DNA from: JBHHXR01 sp046757205
GTDB taxonomy: Bacteria; Pseudomonadota; Alphaproteobacteria; Rhodobacterales; Rhodobacteraceae
Reading direction: 5' to 3'
Assembly: GCA_046757205.1 (NCBI GenBank)
Contig: JBHHXR010000048.1
Span: 1-16,713 of the forward strand
Length of the DNA stretch: 16,713 bases
The stretch's first letter is position 1. Every line of letters starts with the position of its first letter. Both the position numbers and the translations under genes were made by a program. The notes under the pieces are model-generated. The model ran no database searches. It was not told where the DNA came from and was given only the letters and a program-made list of their open reading frames with translations. This document shows positions 1 to 7,196 of the stretch, piece by piece.

Positions 1-2373
1 CGGGGCGATCACGGTGATGTCGGGCAGATGCGTGCCGCCGTTGTAGGGCGCGTTCAGCACGAACACGTCGTCGGGCCGCATGCCCGGGTTCTGCGCGATC
101 ACGGTCTTCACCGAAGCCCCCATGGAGCCGAGATGCACCGGCATGTGCGGCGCGTTGGCGATCAGGTCGCCCGCCGCATCGAACACCGCGCAGGAGAAAT
201 CCAGCCGCTCCTTGATGGTGACCGAGGCGGCGGTGTTCTCCAGCACCGCCCCCATCTGTTCGGCGATCGACATGTAGAGGTTGTTGAACACCTCCAGCAT
301 CACCGGGTCGGCATCGGTGCCGGCGCGCCTCTCCGCCGGCCGCGCGGCGATGCGCGCCAGTTCCACCTGGTTGTCGGCGGTGATCCGCGCCCGCCAGCCG
401 GGTTCGATCAGGATCGAGGTATGCGGCTCCACCAGAACCGCCGGGCCGGTCAGCCGGTCGCCGGGCTGCATCGCCTCGCGGCGGACGAAGCGCGTCCCGA
501 CCCAGCCGCCGTGCAGCCAGACCTTTTCCTGCCCGAAGGACGGATAGTCGCTTTCCTCGCGCGCCATTTCCGCCGCACGGCTGGCGGCAAGCTGGTCCGA
601 CAACCCTACCGCTTCGGCCTCGGCAGCCTCGATGATCAGCGGCACGTCGCCGGCTTCGAAGCCGAAGCGCGCGCGGTGCAGCTTCGCGAACTCCGCCCGC
701 ATTTCCGCTGTATCGGCGAAACGCACCGGCAGGGCGGTATCGGTCCCTTTGACCTTGAGATGCAGCGTGCGGTGCATCCGGATCGCCGGCTCGGCGATGT
801 TCTGGCCCTCAACCTCGCCCTGTGCCTCCGCCGACAAGCGCTCCAGCACCGCCGCCGCGTGCAGCCGGGTATCGTCTTCCAGCTCTTCCTCCAGCGCCTC
901 GACGCGCGCCGCGCGGATATCCGCCAGCCCCATGCCGAAGGCCGACAGCAGCGAGGCCATCGGGTGGATCAGGCAGCTGCTCATGCCCAGCGTATCGGCG
1001 ATGGCGCAGGCGAACTGCGCGCCAGCGCCGCCGAACACCGTCAGGCAGTACTCCGTCACGTCGTGGCCGCGCTGCACCGAGATTTTCTTGATGGCGTTGG
1101 CCATGTTCTCCACGGCGATGCGCAGGAAGCCCTCGGCGACCTCTTCGGGCGCGCGGCCGATCTGCCCGGCAACTTCGCGGAACCCGGCCCGTGTGGCCGC
1201 GACGTCGAGCGGCCTGTCACCGGACCTGCCGAAGATCGCCGGGAAGTGCTCCGGGCGCAGCCGCCCGGTCAGCACGTTGGCGTCGGTCACCGCCAGCGGC
1301 CCGCCGCGGCCGTAGCAGGCCGGGCCGGGATCGGCCCCGGCGCTTTCCGGTCCGACGCGCATCCGCGTGCCGTCGAATGTCAGAAGCGACCCGCCGCCCG
1401 CCGCCACGGTGTGGATGTTCATCATCGGCGCGGTGATCCGGACGCCCGCGACGCGGCTGTTCAGCACCCGCTCGAACGCGCCCGCATAATGGCAGACGTC
1501 GGTCGAGGTGCCGCCCATGTCGAAACCGATGATCTTTTCCTTGCCGGCCATCTCGCTGGTTCGCACGGCGCCGACCACGCCGCCCGCCGGCCCCGACAGG
1601 ATGGCATCCTTGCCCTGAAACAGCAGTGCGTCGGTCAGCCCGCCGTTGGACTGCATGAACATCAGCTTGCCGGTCATGTCGCCGTCGAAGGCGGCGGCCA
1701 CCCGGTCGACGTATCGGCGCAGGATCGGCGAGAGATAGGCATCGACGACGGTGGTGTCGCCGCGGCTGACCATCTTCATCAGCGGGCTGACCTCGTGGCT
1801 GACCGACACCTGCGCGAAACCCAGATCGCGGGCAATCGCGGCCGCCTGGGCCTCGTGGACGCGGTGGCGGTAGCCGTGACAGAAGACGATGGCGCAGGAC
1901 GAGATGCCGGCGGCGCGGGCCTCGGCAAGGCCGGCCCGCAGCGCCTCGCCGTCGAGCGGGCGCTCCACGGTGCCGTCCGCCCGCACCCGCTCGTCCGCCT
2001 CGATGACCCGCGCGTAGAGCATTTCCGGCAGCACGATGTGGCGCGCGAACAGCTTCGGCCGCTCCTGGTAGCCGATGCGCAACTGATCGGCGAGGCCGCG
2101 GGTGATGACCAGCACCACCGGCTCGCCCTTGCGCTCCAGCAACGCATTGGTGGCAACGGTCGTGCCCATGCGGACGGATTTCACCCGCGCCGCAGGTATT
2201 GGCGTGCCCGGCGCAAGATCAAGAAACGAGCATATCCCGAAAAGCGCCGCGTCGTCGTACTGATCGGGCGCCTCGGACAGGAATTTCCGCGCCTGCAAGG
2301 TACCGTTCGACGTGCGCGCCACCACGTCGGTGAACGTGCCGCCGCGATCGATCCAGAAATCCCAACCTGTCAT
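1..2373 (-). CDS. Fused HyuA-HyuB 5-oxoprolinase / hydantoinase family protein, 3' end missing
   Basis: Predicted ATP-dependent cytosolic amidohydrolase of the 5-oxoprolinase (5-oxo-L-proline to L-glutamate) / N-methylhydantoinase family. The first 791 residues are present and the left window edge cuts the C-terminus. The HyuA half opens with the actin-like phosphate-binding motif DRGGTFTDVV and has MGTTVATNALLERKGEP, GPAGGVVGAVRTSEM and FDMGGTSTDV. From about residue 687 a HyuB-like domain begins (EVFNNLYMSIAEQMGAVLEN, then KERLDFSCAVFD and NAPHMPVHLGSMGAS), so both halves lie in one polypeptide as in eukaryotic-type OPLAH (about 1,200-1,300 aa). I chose the ATG at 2373. An in-frame ATG at 2388 would add MTGWV and has a GAGG only 3 nt upstream, so the start is uncertain. 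The gene is divergent from the acetyltransferase at 2461. Substrate cannot be settled from sequence: acetone carboxylase and hydantoinase relatives share these motifs, though a fused A-B chain favours 5-oxoprolinase. Confidence 0.9.
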   Translation of the reverse strand, partial: MTGWDFWIDRGGTFTDVVARTSNGTLQARKFLSEAPDQYDDAALFGICSFLDLAPGTPIPAARVKSVRMGTTVATNALLERKGEPVVLVITRGLADQLRIGYQERPKLFARHIVLPEMLYARVIEADERVRADGTVERPLDGEALRAGLAEARAAGISSCAIVFCHGYRHRVHEAQAAAIARDLGFAQVSVSHEVSPLMKMVSRGDTTVVDAYLSPILRRYVDRVAAAFDGDMTGKLMFMQSNGGLTDALLFQGKDAILSGPAGGVVGAVRTSEMAGKEKIIGFDMGGTSTDVCHYAGAFERVLNSRVAGVRITAPMMNIHTVAAGGGSLLTFDGTRMRVGPESAGADPGPACYGRGGPLAVTDANVLTGRLRPEHFPAIFGRSGDRPLDVAATRAGFREVAGQIGRAPEEVAEGFLRIAVENMANAIKKISVQRGHDVTEYCLTVFGGAGAQFACAIADTLGMSSCLIHPMASLLSAFGMGLADIRAARVEALEEELEDDTRLHAAAVLERLSAEAQGEVEGQNIAEPAIRMHRTLHLKVKGTDTALPVRFADTAEMRAEFAKLHRARFGFEAGDVPLIIEAAEAEAVGLSDQLAASRAAEMAREESDYPSFGQEKVWLHGGWVGTRFVRREAMQPGDRLTGPAVLVEPHTSILIEPGWRARITADNQVELARIAARPAERRAGTDADPVMLEVFNNLYMSIAEQMGAVLENTAASVTIKERLDFSCAVFDAAGDLIANAPHMPVHLGSMGASVKTVIAQNPGMRPDDVFVLNAPYNGGTHLPDITVIAP

Positions 2374-2403
2374 CACCCATCCCGTCATTCGCCTCGACAA
2401 CGC

Positions 2404-2420
2404 TTATCGCCTTGCGATAA
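2404..2420. promoter_or_regulatory. Perfect inverted repeat in a divergent intergenic region (candidate operator)
   Basis: TTATCGC-CTT-GCGATAA is a perfect dyad with 7-bp arms and a 3-bp centre, in the 72-87 bp between the divergent oxoprolinase and acetyltransferase starts. The A/T-rich outer arms stand out against the G+C-rich surroundings. Size and position fit the operator of a dimeric regulator controlling one or both genes. It begins 16 bp upstream of the alternative oxoprolinase start at 2388, where binding could block transcription or initiation. No regulator gene is visible in the window, and the dyad does not match the T-N11-A LysR pattern exactly. Confidence 0.4.
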
Positions 2421-2460
2421 CCGGGGCAATCGGTGCCATTCATCTGCTGAGGCCAGCACA

Positions 2461-2952
2461 ATGCCGGAAATACGCGCCGCCCGCCGCGAGGACGCCGCCG
2501 GGATCGCGGCAATCTGGAACGATGTCATCCGCAACACGCCGCGGACCTTCAACTCGGTCGAAAAAACCGTGGCCGAAATCGAGGCCCTGATCGCGGCGCG
2601 GCAGTCCGGCGCCGACCGGTTTTTCGTCGCCACCATTGACGGCAAGGTGGTGGGTTTCGTGACCAGCGGGCCGTTTCGCTCCGGCATCGGCTACGCCCAC
2701 ACCAGGGAGCACACGATCCACATGCTGCCGGAGGCGCGCGGCAGGGGTTTGGGAAAACGACTCATGTCGCAGATCGAGCAGACCGCGCGGGAAGCCGGTG
2801 TTCATTCCATGTTCGCCGGTGTCTCCGGTGAAAACCCCGAGGGCGTCGATTTCCACCGCAAGCTCGGCTACCGCGAAGCGGCGCGGCTGCGCGAGGTCGG
2901 GTACAAGTATCGGCGATGGTTCGACCTTGTGCTCTTGCAGAAATTTCTGTGA
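2461..2952 (+). CDS. GNAT-family N-acetyltransferase, phosphinothricin/methionine sulfoximine acetyltransferase-like
   Basis: A 163-aa cytosolic acetyl-CoA-dependent N-acetyltransferase. The acetyl-CoA pyrophosphate-binding motif A is RGRGLG at residues 93-98. The C-terminal part (FHRKLGY, then a hydrophobic strand ending RRWFDLVLLQ) is characteristic of the PAT/MnaT branch, whose members acetylate L-phosphinothricin, methionine sulfoximine or methionine sulfone. The length matches the family (about 160-180 aa). TGAGG at 2448-2452 lies 8 nt before the ATG and supports this start. The usual Asn-Ala-Ala-Ser segment before the His-x-Lys-Leu-Gly box reads NPEGVDF here, so the substrate may differ. 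It is divergent from the 5-oxoprolinase gene across a candidate operator; a link through glutamate analogues is speculation. No signal peptide or membrane segment. Confidence 0.85.
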   Translation: MPEIRAARREDAAGIAAIWNDVIRNTPRTFNSVEKTVAEIEALIAARQSGADRFFVATIDGKVVGFVTSGPFRSGIGYAHTREHTIHMLPEARGRGLGKRLMSQIEQTAREAGVHSMFAGVSGENPEGVDFHRKLGYREAARLREVGYKYRRWFDLVLLQKFL

Positions 2953-3096
2953 AAAGGCCACTGCCGAGGCTTCGCCGTGGGCTGGAACTCTGCTAGCCTG
3001 CAGCCATCGAAATAAATATGTTGACCGTTTGACTTAGGCCGTTCCAGTTACTGTCCGCCACGTGCCCGGCGGCGGCCCTGCCGAAAGTTTTTTTTC

Positions 3097-3780
3097 ATGT
3101 CTATCTGGACCCGCATATCCGAAGCCCTGGCCGCGCTGGCCAAGGGCGAGACGCTGGCCGCCGTTTTCGAAAAACTGACGACGCCGCCGGAACGTTCCGT
3201 TGCCTTCACCATCGCCGTCATCGCGCTCGGCGCCAAGATGGCCAAGGCCGACGGCACGGTGACGCGCAACGAGGTGATCGCTTTCCGCCAGGTGTTTCGC
3301 ATCCCCAAGGAAGACGAGGCGCAGGCGGCGCGGGTGTTCAACCTCGCCCGCCAGGACGTCGCCGGCTTCGAAATATACGCGCGCCGGATCGCGCGGATGT
3401 TCCGCGACGCGCCCGAGGTGCTGGAGGACATTCTGGAGGGGCTTTTTCACATCTCGATGGCGGACGGTCACTATCACCCGGCCGAGGATGAGTTCCTGCA
3501 GCAGGTGGCGCAGGAATTCGGCATTTCGCAGTCCGCGTTCGCGCGGATCAGGGCGCGCCACGTGCCGAACGCCTACGCCGACCCCTACGCCGTGCTCGGG
3601 GTGGAGCCCGGGACGCCGATCGAGGAGATCCGCGCGGAATGGCGCCGCCAGGTACGCGAGACCCATCCCGATGTGATGATGGCGCGCGGCGTGCCCGAAG
3701 AGGCGATCAAGCTGGCCACCGACCGGCTCGCCATCCTCAATCGTGCGTGGGAGGAAATCTCGGCGTCCGAGAACGCCTGA
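3097..3780 (+). CDS. Soluble TerB-like plus J-domain protein (DjlA-like co-chaperone)
   Basis: A 227-aa protein with an N-terminal TerB-like helical domain (about residues 35-150; acidic turns KADGTVTRNE and MADGHYHPAEDEF) and a C-terminal J domain (about 162-225; DPYAVLG at the start, catalytic HPD at 190-192, closing with LNRAWEEI). J domains stimulate the ATPase of DnaK-type Hsp70. The domain order matches E. coli DjlA, but the N-terminal membrane anchor of DjlA is absent, so this version is probably cytosolic, as in alphaproteobacterial relatives. The start is fixed by the MSIWTRIS beginning I recall from Rhodobacterales homologues. No Shine-Dalgarno is visible: the ATG follows a run of eight T (3087-3094). 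It ends 1 nt before the next ATG, so the two genes are probably translationally coupled. Confidence 0.88.
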   Translation: MSIWTRISEALAALAKGETLAAVFEKLTTPPERSVAFTIAVIALGAKMAKADGTVTRNEVIAFRQVFRIPKEDEAQAARVFNLARQDVAGFEIYARRIARMFRDAPEVLEDILEGLFHISMADGHYHPAEDEFLQQVAQEFGISQSAFARIRARHVPNAYADPYAVLGVEPGTPIEEIRAEWRRQVRETHPDVMMARGVPEEAIKLATDRLAILNRAWEEISASENA

Positions 3781-3781
3781 C

Positions 3782-4840
3782 ATGCGGATCGCGACGTACA
3801 ACGTGGAATGGTTCAATTCGCTGTTCGGACGCGCAGACAAGCTCTATCGCAAGGCCCGCAAGTCGGGTCGGCCGGGTGTAACGACGACCGATCAGGCGGA
3901 CGCTCTGGGCTACGTTTTCGCAACCGTCGACGCCGATCTGACCTTCATCGTCGAGGCGCCGAACACCGGGCACGGACGTTCCACCGTGCGGGCGCTGGAA
4001 AACTTCGCCTCACATTACGGGTTGCGGCAGTCGCGGGCACGCATCGGCTTCGTCAACGGCACCCAGCAGGAACTCGCGGTCCTCTTCGACCCGAAAAAGG
4101 TGGCCTGCCGGCACGACCCGCGCGGCGAGAAATCCAATGGTGACGGAAGCATCCGGGCGCCGCGCTTCGACGGGCGGTTCAGGCTCGATACCGACGTTGA
4201 CGGCCAGCCTGACATACACGGTTTCTCCAAGCCGCCGCTGGAACTGGCGGTGACATGGCGGCCCACCGGCAGCGACTTCCGCATGATCGGCGTACATACC
4301 AAGTCCAAGGCGCCACACGGCGCGCGGTCGAAAGATGAAAAGACCCGCATCGCCATCGACAACCGGCGCAAGCAGCTTGCGCAGAGCGTCTGGCTGCGCC
4401 GCCGCATCGAGGAACATCTGGACGCCGGCGACCCGCTGGTGGTGCTGGGCGATCTCAACGACGGCCCCGGCCTCGACGCCTACGAAAAGCTGTTCGGGCG
4501 TTCCTCTGTGGAGGTGGTCATCGGCAATCCCGACCGGCCCGATCGAATGCTGGTCGAACCGCACGCCCGCATCGAACTCGACCCCCGGCATGGCTGGTCG
4601 ATTTCCACGGCGCGATTCTACAATGCCGGGTTGCGCCGATATGTGAACGCATTGCTCGATTACGTCATGCTGTCGCCCGACCTCGTCGCCCGGACGCGGC
4701 CGGAATGGCGCATCTGGCACCCGTTCGACGACCCCGACTGTTTCGACAACCGCGCCATGCAGCACGCCCTGCTTACCGCTTCGGACCATTTTCCGGTGTC
4801 CGTCGATCTGGATTTTCGCGGCTGGGAGGCACGAACTTGA
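3782..4840 (+). CDS. Endonuclease/exonuclease/phosphatase (EEP) superfamily metal-dependent hydrolase
   Basis: A 352-aa member of the EEP fold (DNase I / exonuclease III / inositol phosphatase superfamily), using Mg2+ or Mn2+ to cleave phosphodiesters or phosphate esters. Family motifs appear in order: YNVEWF with Asn7, IVEAP with metal-binding Glu58, GVHTKSK with His172, LGDLNDGP with Asp224 and Asn226, LLDYVMLSP with Asp294, and SDHFP with catalytic Asp335-His336. I chose the ATG at 3782, one base after the upstream stop; an in-frame ATG at 3743 would add an Arg-rich stretch encoded inside the upstream gene. No signal peptide is seen, so the enzyme is probably intracellular. The substrate is unknown; the adjacent TerB/J-domain gene suggests a shared stress or quality-control role, which is inference. 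A 15-bp palindrome overlaps its stop codon (4832-4846). Confidence 0.87.
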   Translation: MRIATYNVEWFNSLFGRADKLYRKARKSGRPGVTTTDQADALGYVFATVDADLTFIVEAPNTGHGRSTVRALENFASHYGLRQSRARIGFVNGTQQELAVLFDPKKVACRHDPRGEKSNGDGSIRAPRFDGRFRLDTDVDGQPDIHGFSKPPLELAVTWRPTGSDFRMIGVHTKSKAPHGARSKDEKTRIAIDNRRKQLAQSVWLRRRIEEHLDAGDPLVVLGDLNDGPGLDAYEKLFGRSSVEVVIGNPDRPDRMLVEPHARIELDPRHGWSISTARFYNAGLRRYVNALLDYVMLSPDLVARTRPEWRIWHPFDDPDCFDNRAMQHALLTASDHFPVSVDLDFRGWEART

Positions 4841-4882
4841 AGTTCGCTTCATCGACATCCGTCATCACCGCCCCCTCGGCCC

Positions 4883-4907
4883 GTCCGGCCCGGCGGCGCC
4901 GCCGGAC
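4883..4907. repeat. G+C-only inverted repeat downstream of the EEP hydrolase gene
   Basis: GTCCGGC (4883-4889) and GCCGGAC (4901-4907) are perfect 7-bp arms. The 14-bp palindrome CGGCGGCGCCGCCG (4891-4904) is nested within, so two alternative foldings are possible. It begins 42 bp after the stop codon and could stabilise the 3' end of the upstream mRNA or aid termination. No T-tract follows, so a canonical intrinsic terminator is not supported. Confidence 0.35.
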
Positions 4908-4942
4908 CGTGAAACGCGAGACATGCGGCGAATTTCGGATTC

Positions 4943-4976
4943 GGGGGACAGGGGGGTGTGATTTTTTCCCCTGACC
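4943..4976. repeat. GGGGACA-type REP-like hairpin
   Basis: CAGGGG (4949-4954) pairs with CCCCTG (4968-4973), and G-U wobbles can lengthen the stem to about 8 bp. It is preceded by GGGGGACA and its loop ends in six T. The layout (GGGGACAGG, then a T-run leading into CCCCTGACCC) resembles dispersed GGGGACAG-type palindromes found in many proteobacterial genomes, often beside REP-associated transposases. No transposase gene is in the window. It ends 38 bp before the small exported protein gene and might affect that gene's 5' UTR. Confidence 0.35.
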
Positions 4977-5014
4977 CGGTGACAACGGGCATCCGGAGAG
5001 CCATATTCCACCGC

Positions 5015-5299
5015 ATGAGACTCCTTCTTGCAGCAATGATCGCAATCGCGGCGGCAGTGCCGGCGCCAGCGCAGGAGCGCGATGACCGGGGCGGGGCACT
5101 GGAAGAGTTTTCGCAAGACACGGAACGCGCCCTCCGCAAGCTTCTCGAAGCCCTGCGTCCCGGTATTGAGGAGCTTCTGGACCGGATTGACGACCTGTCG
5201 CAGTACGAGGCGCCCGAGATCCTGCCCAACGGCGACATCATCATAAGACGCAAGAGGGATGCGCCGCCCCTGTCGCCGGACGATCCCATCGAACTTTGA
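5015..5299 (+). CDS. Small exported protein of unknown function
   Basis: A 94-aa protein with a clear Sec signal peptide: MRLLLAAMIAIAAAVPAPAQ, probably cleaved near the APA-Q junction, leaving about 75 residues in the periplasm. The mature part is acidic and helical (RALRKLLEALRPGIEELLDR) and ends in a short strand-like segment with NGDIIIRRKR and a Pro-rich tail. Similar small proteins in Rhodobacterales are often labelled AAA+ family ATPase, but no Walker A or B motif exists here and that label should not be carried over. I chose the ATG at 5015 because it places the signal peptide at the N-terminus; an in-frame GTG at 4958 would bury it. GGAGAG at 4995-5000 lies 14 nt upstream, a long spacing. 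It lies 26 bp before pepF, probably in the same transcript. Confidence 0.75.
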   Translation: MRLLLAAMIAIAAAVPAPAQERDDRGGALEEFSQDTERALRKLLEALRPGIEELLDRIDDLSQYEAPEILPNGDIIIRRKRDAPPLSPDDPIEL

Positions 5300-5325
5300 C
5301 ACCGCATTCCCAGACGGAGAAGCTG

Positions 5326-7176
5326 ATGCTCGACCCCGCTGCCCGGCACCGTGTGCCATTCCGAGATTCCCGCGACGCCGGAAACGGCGGAAAACTCGGC
5401 GATCTGCCGGAATGGGACCTGTCGGACCTCTATTCCTCGGCCGACTGCGCCGAAATGGAAGCCGATCTTGGCGAACTCAATTCGGCCTGCGAAACCTTCG
5501 CCAGGGATTACCAGGGCAGGCTGGCGAAGCTCGATGCCCCTGGGTTCCTGGAATGCGTAAGGCGGTATGAGCGTATCCAGGCGCTGTCGGGCAGGCTGAT
5601 GTCGTTCGCGGGGTTGCGCTACTACCAGAAGACCACCGACGCGGACCGGGCGAAGTTCCTGTCGGACATGCAGACGCGGATAACCGATTTCACGACGCCG
5701 CTGGTGTTCTTCCCGCTGGAAGTGAACCGCATCGGCGACGACGTGCTGGAGGGCTGGCTCAAGGCCGACGAAGCGCTGGCGCGCTACCGGCCGGTGCTGG
5801 AACGGTTGCGCAAGATGAAGCCGTACCAGCTCTCGGATGAGTTGGAAAGATTTCTGCACGATCAGTCGGTTGTCGGAGCAGCCGCCTGGAACCGCCTGTT
5901 CGACGAGACCATGGCGGGACTGGAGTTCGAGGTCGACGGCGAAACGCTGAACCTCGAGGCCACGCTGAACCTGCTGACCGACAAGGAAAGGTCGCGGCGC
6001 GAGGCCGGGGCGAAGGCGCTCGCCACGGTTTTTTCCGGAAACCTGCCGCTGTTTTCCCGGATCACCAACACCCTGGCCAAGGAAAAGGAAATCGAGGACC
6101 GCTGGCGCAAGCTGCCGAGCCCGCAGATGTCGCGCCATCTCGCCAATGACGTGGAACCGGAGGTGGCGGAGGCGCTGCGCAACGCCGTGGTCGCCGCCTA
6201 TCCGAGGCTTTCGCACCGCTACTACGCGCTCAAGGCGCGCTGGCTTGGCCTCGACAAGCTGGAGGTATGGGACCGCAACGCGCCGCTGCCGATGGCCGAC
6301 GACCGGACCATCGGCTGGGAGGAAGCCAAGGACACCGTTCTTTCGGCCTACGCTGCCTTTGCCCCGCGGATGGCGGAAATCGCCGAACCGTTCTTCCGCA
6401 AGGGCTGGATCGACGCCGGCGTCAAACCCGGCAAGGCGCCCGGGGCATTTGCCCACCCGACGGTGACTGAAGTGCACCCCTACGTGCTGCTCAACTACCT
6501 CGGCAAGCCGCGCGACGTGATGACGCTGGCCCACGAGCTTGGCCACGGCGTGCATCAGGTGCTGGCGGCCCCGCAAGGCGAACTTCTGGCCGACACGCCG
6601 CTGACGCTGGCCGAAACCGCGTCGGTATTCGGCGAAATGCTGACCTTCCGGCGGCTGTTATCCGAAGCGCCGGACGAAAACGCCCGCAAGGTGCTGCTGG
6701 CCGGCAAGGTCGAGGACATGATCAACACCGTGGTCCGCCAGATCGCGTTCTACGATTTCGAGTGCAAGCTGCACGCGGCGCGGCGCGAAGGCGAACTGAC
6801 GCCCGACCAGATCAACGGAATCTGGATGTCGGTGCAGGGCGAAAGCCTGGGCCCGGCGTTCAACTTCATGGACGGCTACGAGACCTTCTGGTCCTACATC
6901 CCGCACTTCATCCATTCGCCGTTCTACGTCTACGCCTACGCCTTCGGCGACGGGCTGGTGAACGCGCTCTACGCCGTCTTCGAGGAAGGCGATCCCGGCT
7001 TTCAGGAAAAATACCTCGAAATGCTGAAGGCGGGCGGGTCGAAGCATCACAGGGAGCTTCTGGCGCCCTTCGGCCTCGACGCCGCCGACCCCGCCTTCTG
7101 GGACAAGGGCCTTTCGATGATCTCCGGGCTGATCGGCGAACTGGAAGCGATGGAAGAAAAAGCACCCGCCGGATAA
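5326..7176 (+). CDS. pepF: Oligoendopeptidase F (M3 family zinc metallopeptidase)
   Basis: A 616-aa cytosolic zinc peptidase that cleaves short peptides during peptide turnover; the length is normal for PepF (about 600 aa). The zinc site is HELGH at residues 403-407 with catalytic Glu404, and the third ligand is probably Glu430 in LTLAETASVFGE. Other M3/PepF signatures are the substrate-side FNFMDGYETFWSYIPHFIHS and the FYVYAYAFGDGLVNALY helix near the C-terminus. I chose the ATG at 5326, which has GGAG at 5316-5319 with 6-nt spacing; a TTG at 5296 in the same frame overlaps the preceding stop and is less likely. Only 20 bp separate it from the M32 carboxypeptidase, so an endopeptidase-carboxypeptidase operon is likely. 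No signal peptide. Confidence 0.95.
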   Translation: MLDPAARHRVPFRDSRDAGNGGKLGDLPEWDLSDLYSSADCAEMEADLGELNSACETFARDYQGRLAKLDAPGFLECVRRYERIQALSGRLMSFAGLRYYQKTTDADRAKFLSDMQTRITDFTTPLVFFPLEVNRIGDDVLEGWLKADEALARYRPVLERLRKMKPYQLSDELERFLHDQSVVGAAAWNRLFDETMAGLEFEVDGETLNLEATLNLLTDKERSRREAGAKALATVFSGNLPLFSRITNTLAKEKEIEDRWRKLPSPQMSRHLANDVEPEVAEALRNAVVAAYPRLSHRYYALKARWLGLDKLEVWDRNAPLPMADDRTIGWEEAKDTVLSAYAAFAPRMAEIAEPFFRKGWIDAGVKPGKAPGAFAHPTVTEVHPYVLLNYLGKPRDVMTLAHELGHGVHQVLAAPQGELLADTPLTLAETASVFGEMLTFRRLLSEAPDENARKVLLAGKVEDMINTVVRQIAFYDFECKLHAARREGELTPDQINGIWMSVQGESLGPAFNFMDGYETFWSYIPHFIHSPFYVYAYAFGDGLVNALYAVFEEGDPGFQEKYLEMLKAGGSKHHRELLAPFGLDAADPAFWDKGLSMISGLIGELEAMEEKAPAG

Positions 7177-7196
7177 GTGGGGGCGAGGGAAGTTCA

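Noticed and set aside
28..2952. 974-codon open frame on the plus strand opposite the oxoprolinase gene
   Set aside because: It is the antisense of a clear HyuA-HyuB gene and is His/Arg/Ala-rich with no domain. Only its last 163 codons are real: they are the acetyltransferase read in frame.
3021..3050. TTGACC at 3021 (and TTGACT at 3029) as a -35 box for the TerB/J-domain gene
   Set aside because: No acceptable -10 hexamer is found at 16-18 bp from either; a promoter probably lies in this gap but cannot be placed.
5015..5299. Annotation of the small exported protein as an AAA+ ATPase
   Set aside because: The mature chain of about 75 residues has no Walker A or B motif; only a signal peptide and a short acidic helical region are visible.
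4849..6576. 575-codon minus-strand frame opposite pepF
   Set aside because: Antisense of pepF. It also runs through the small exported protein gene and the REP-like hairpin without any domain.
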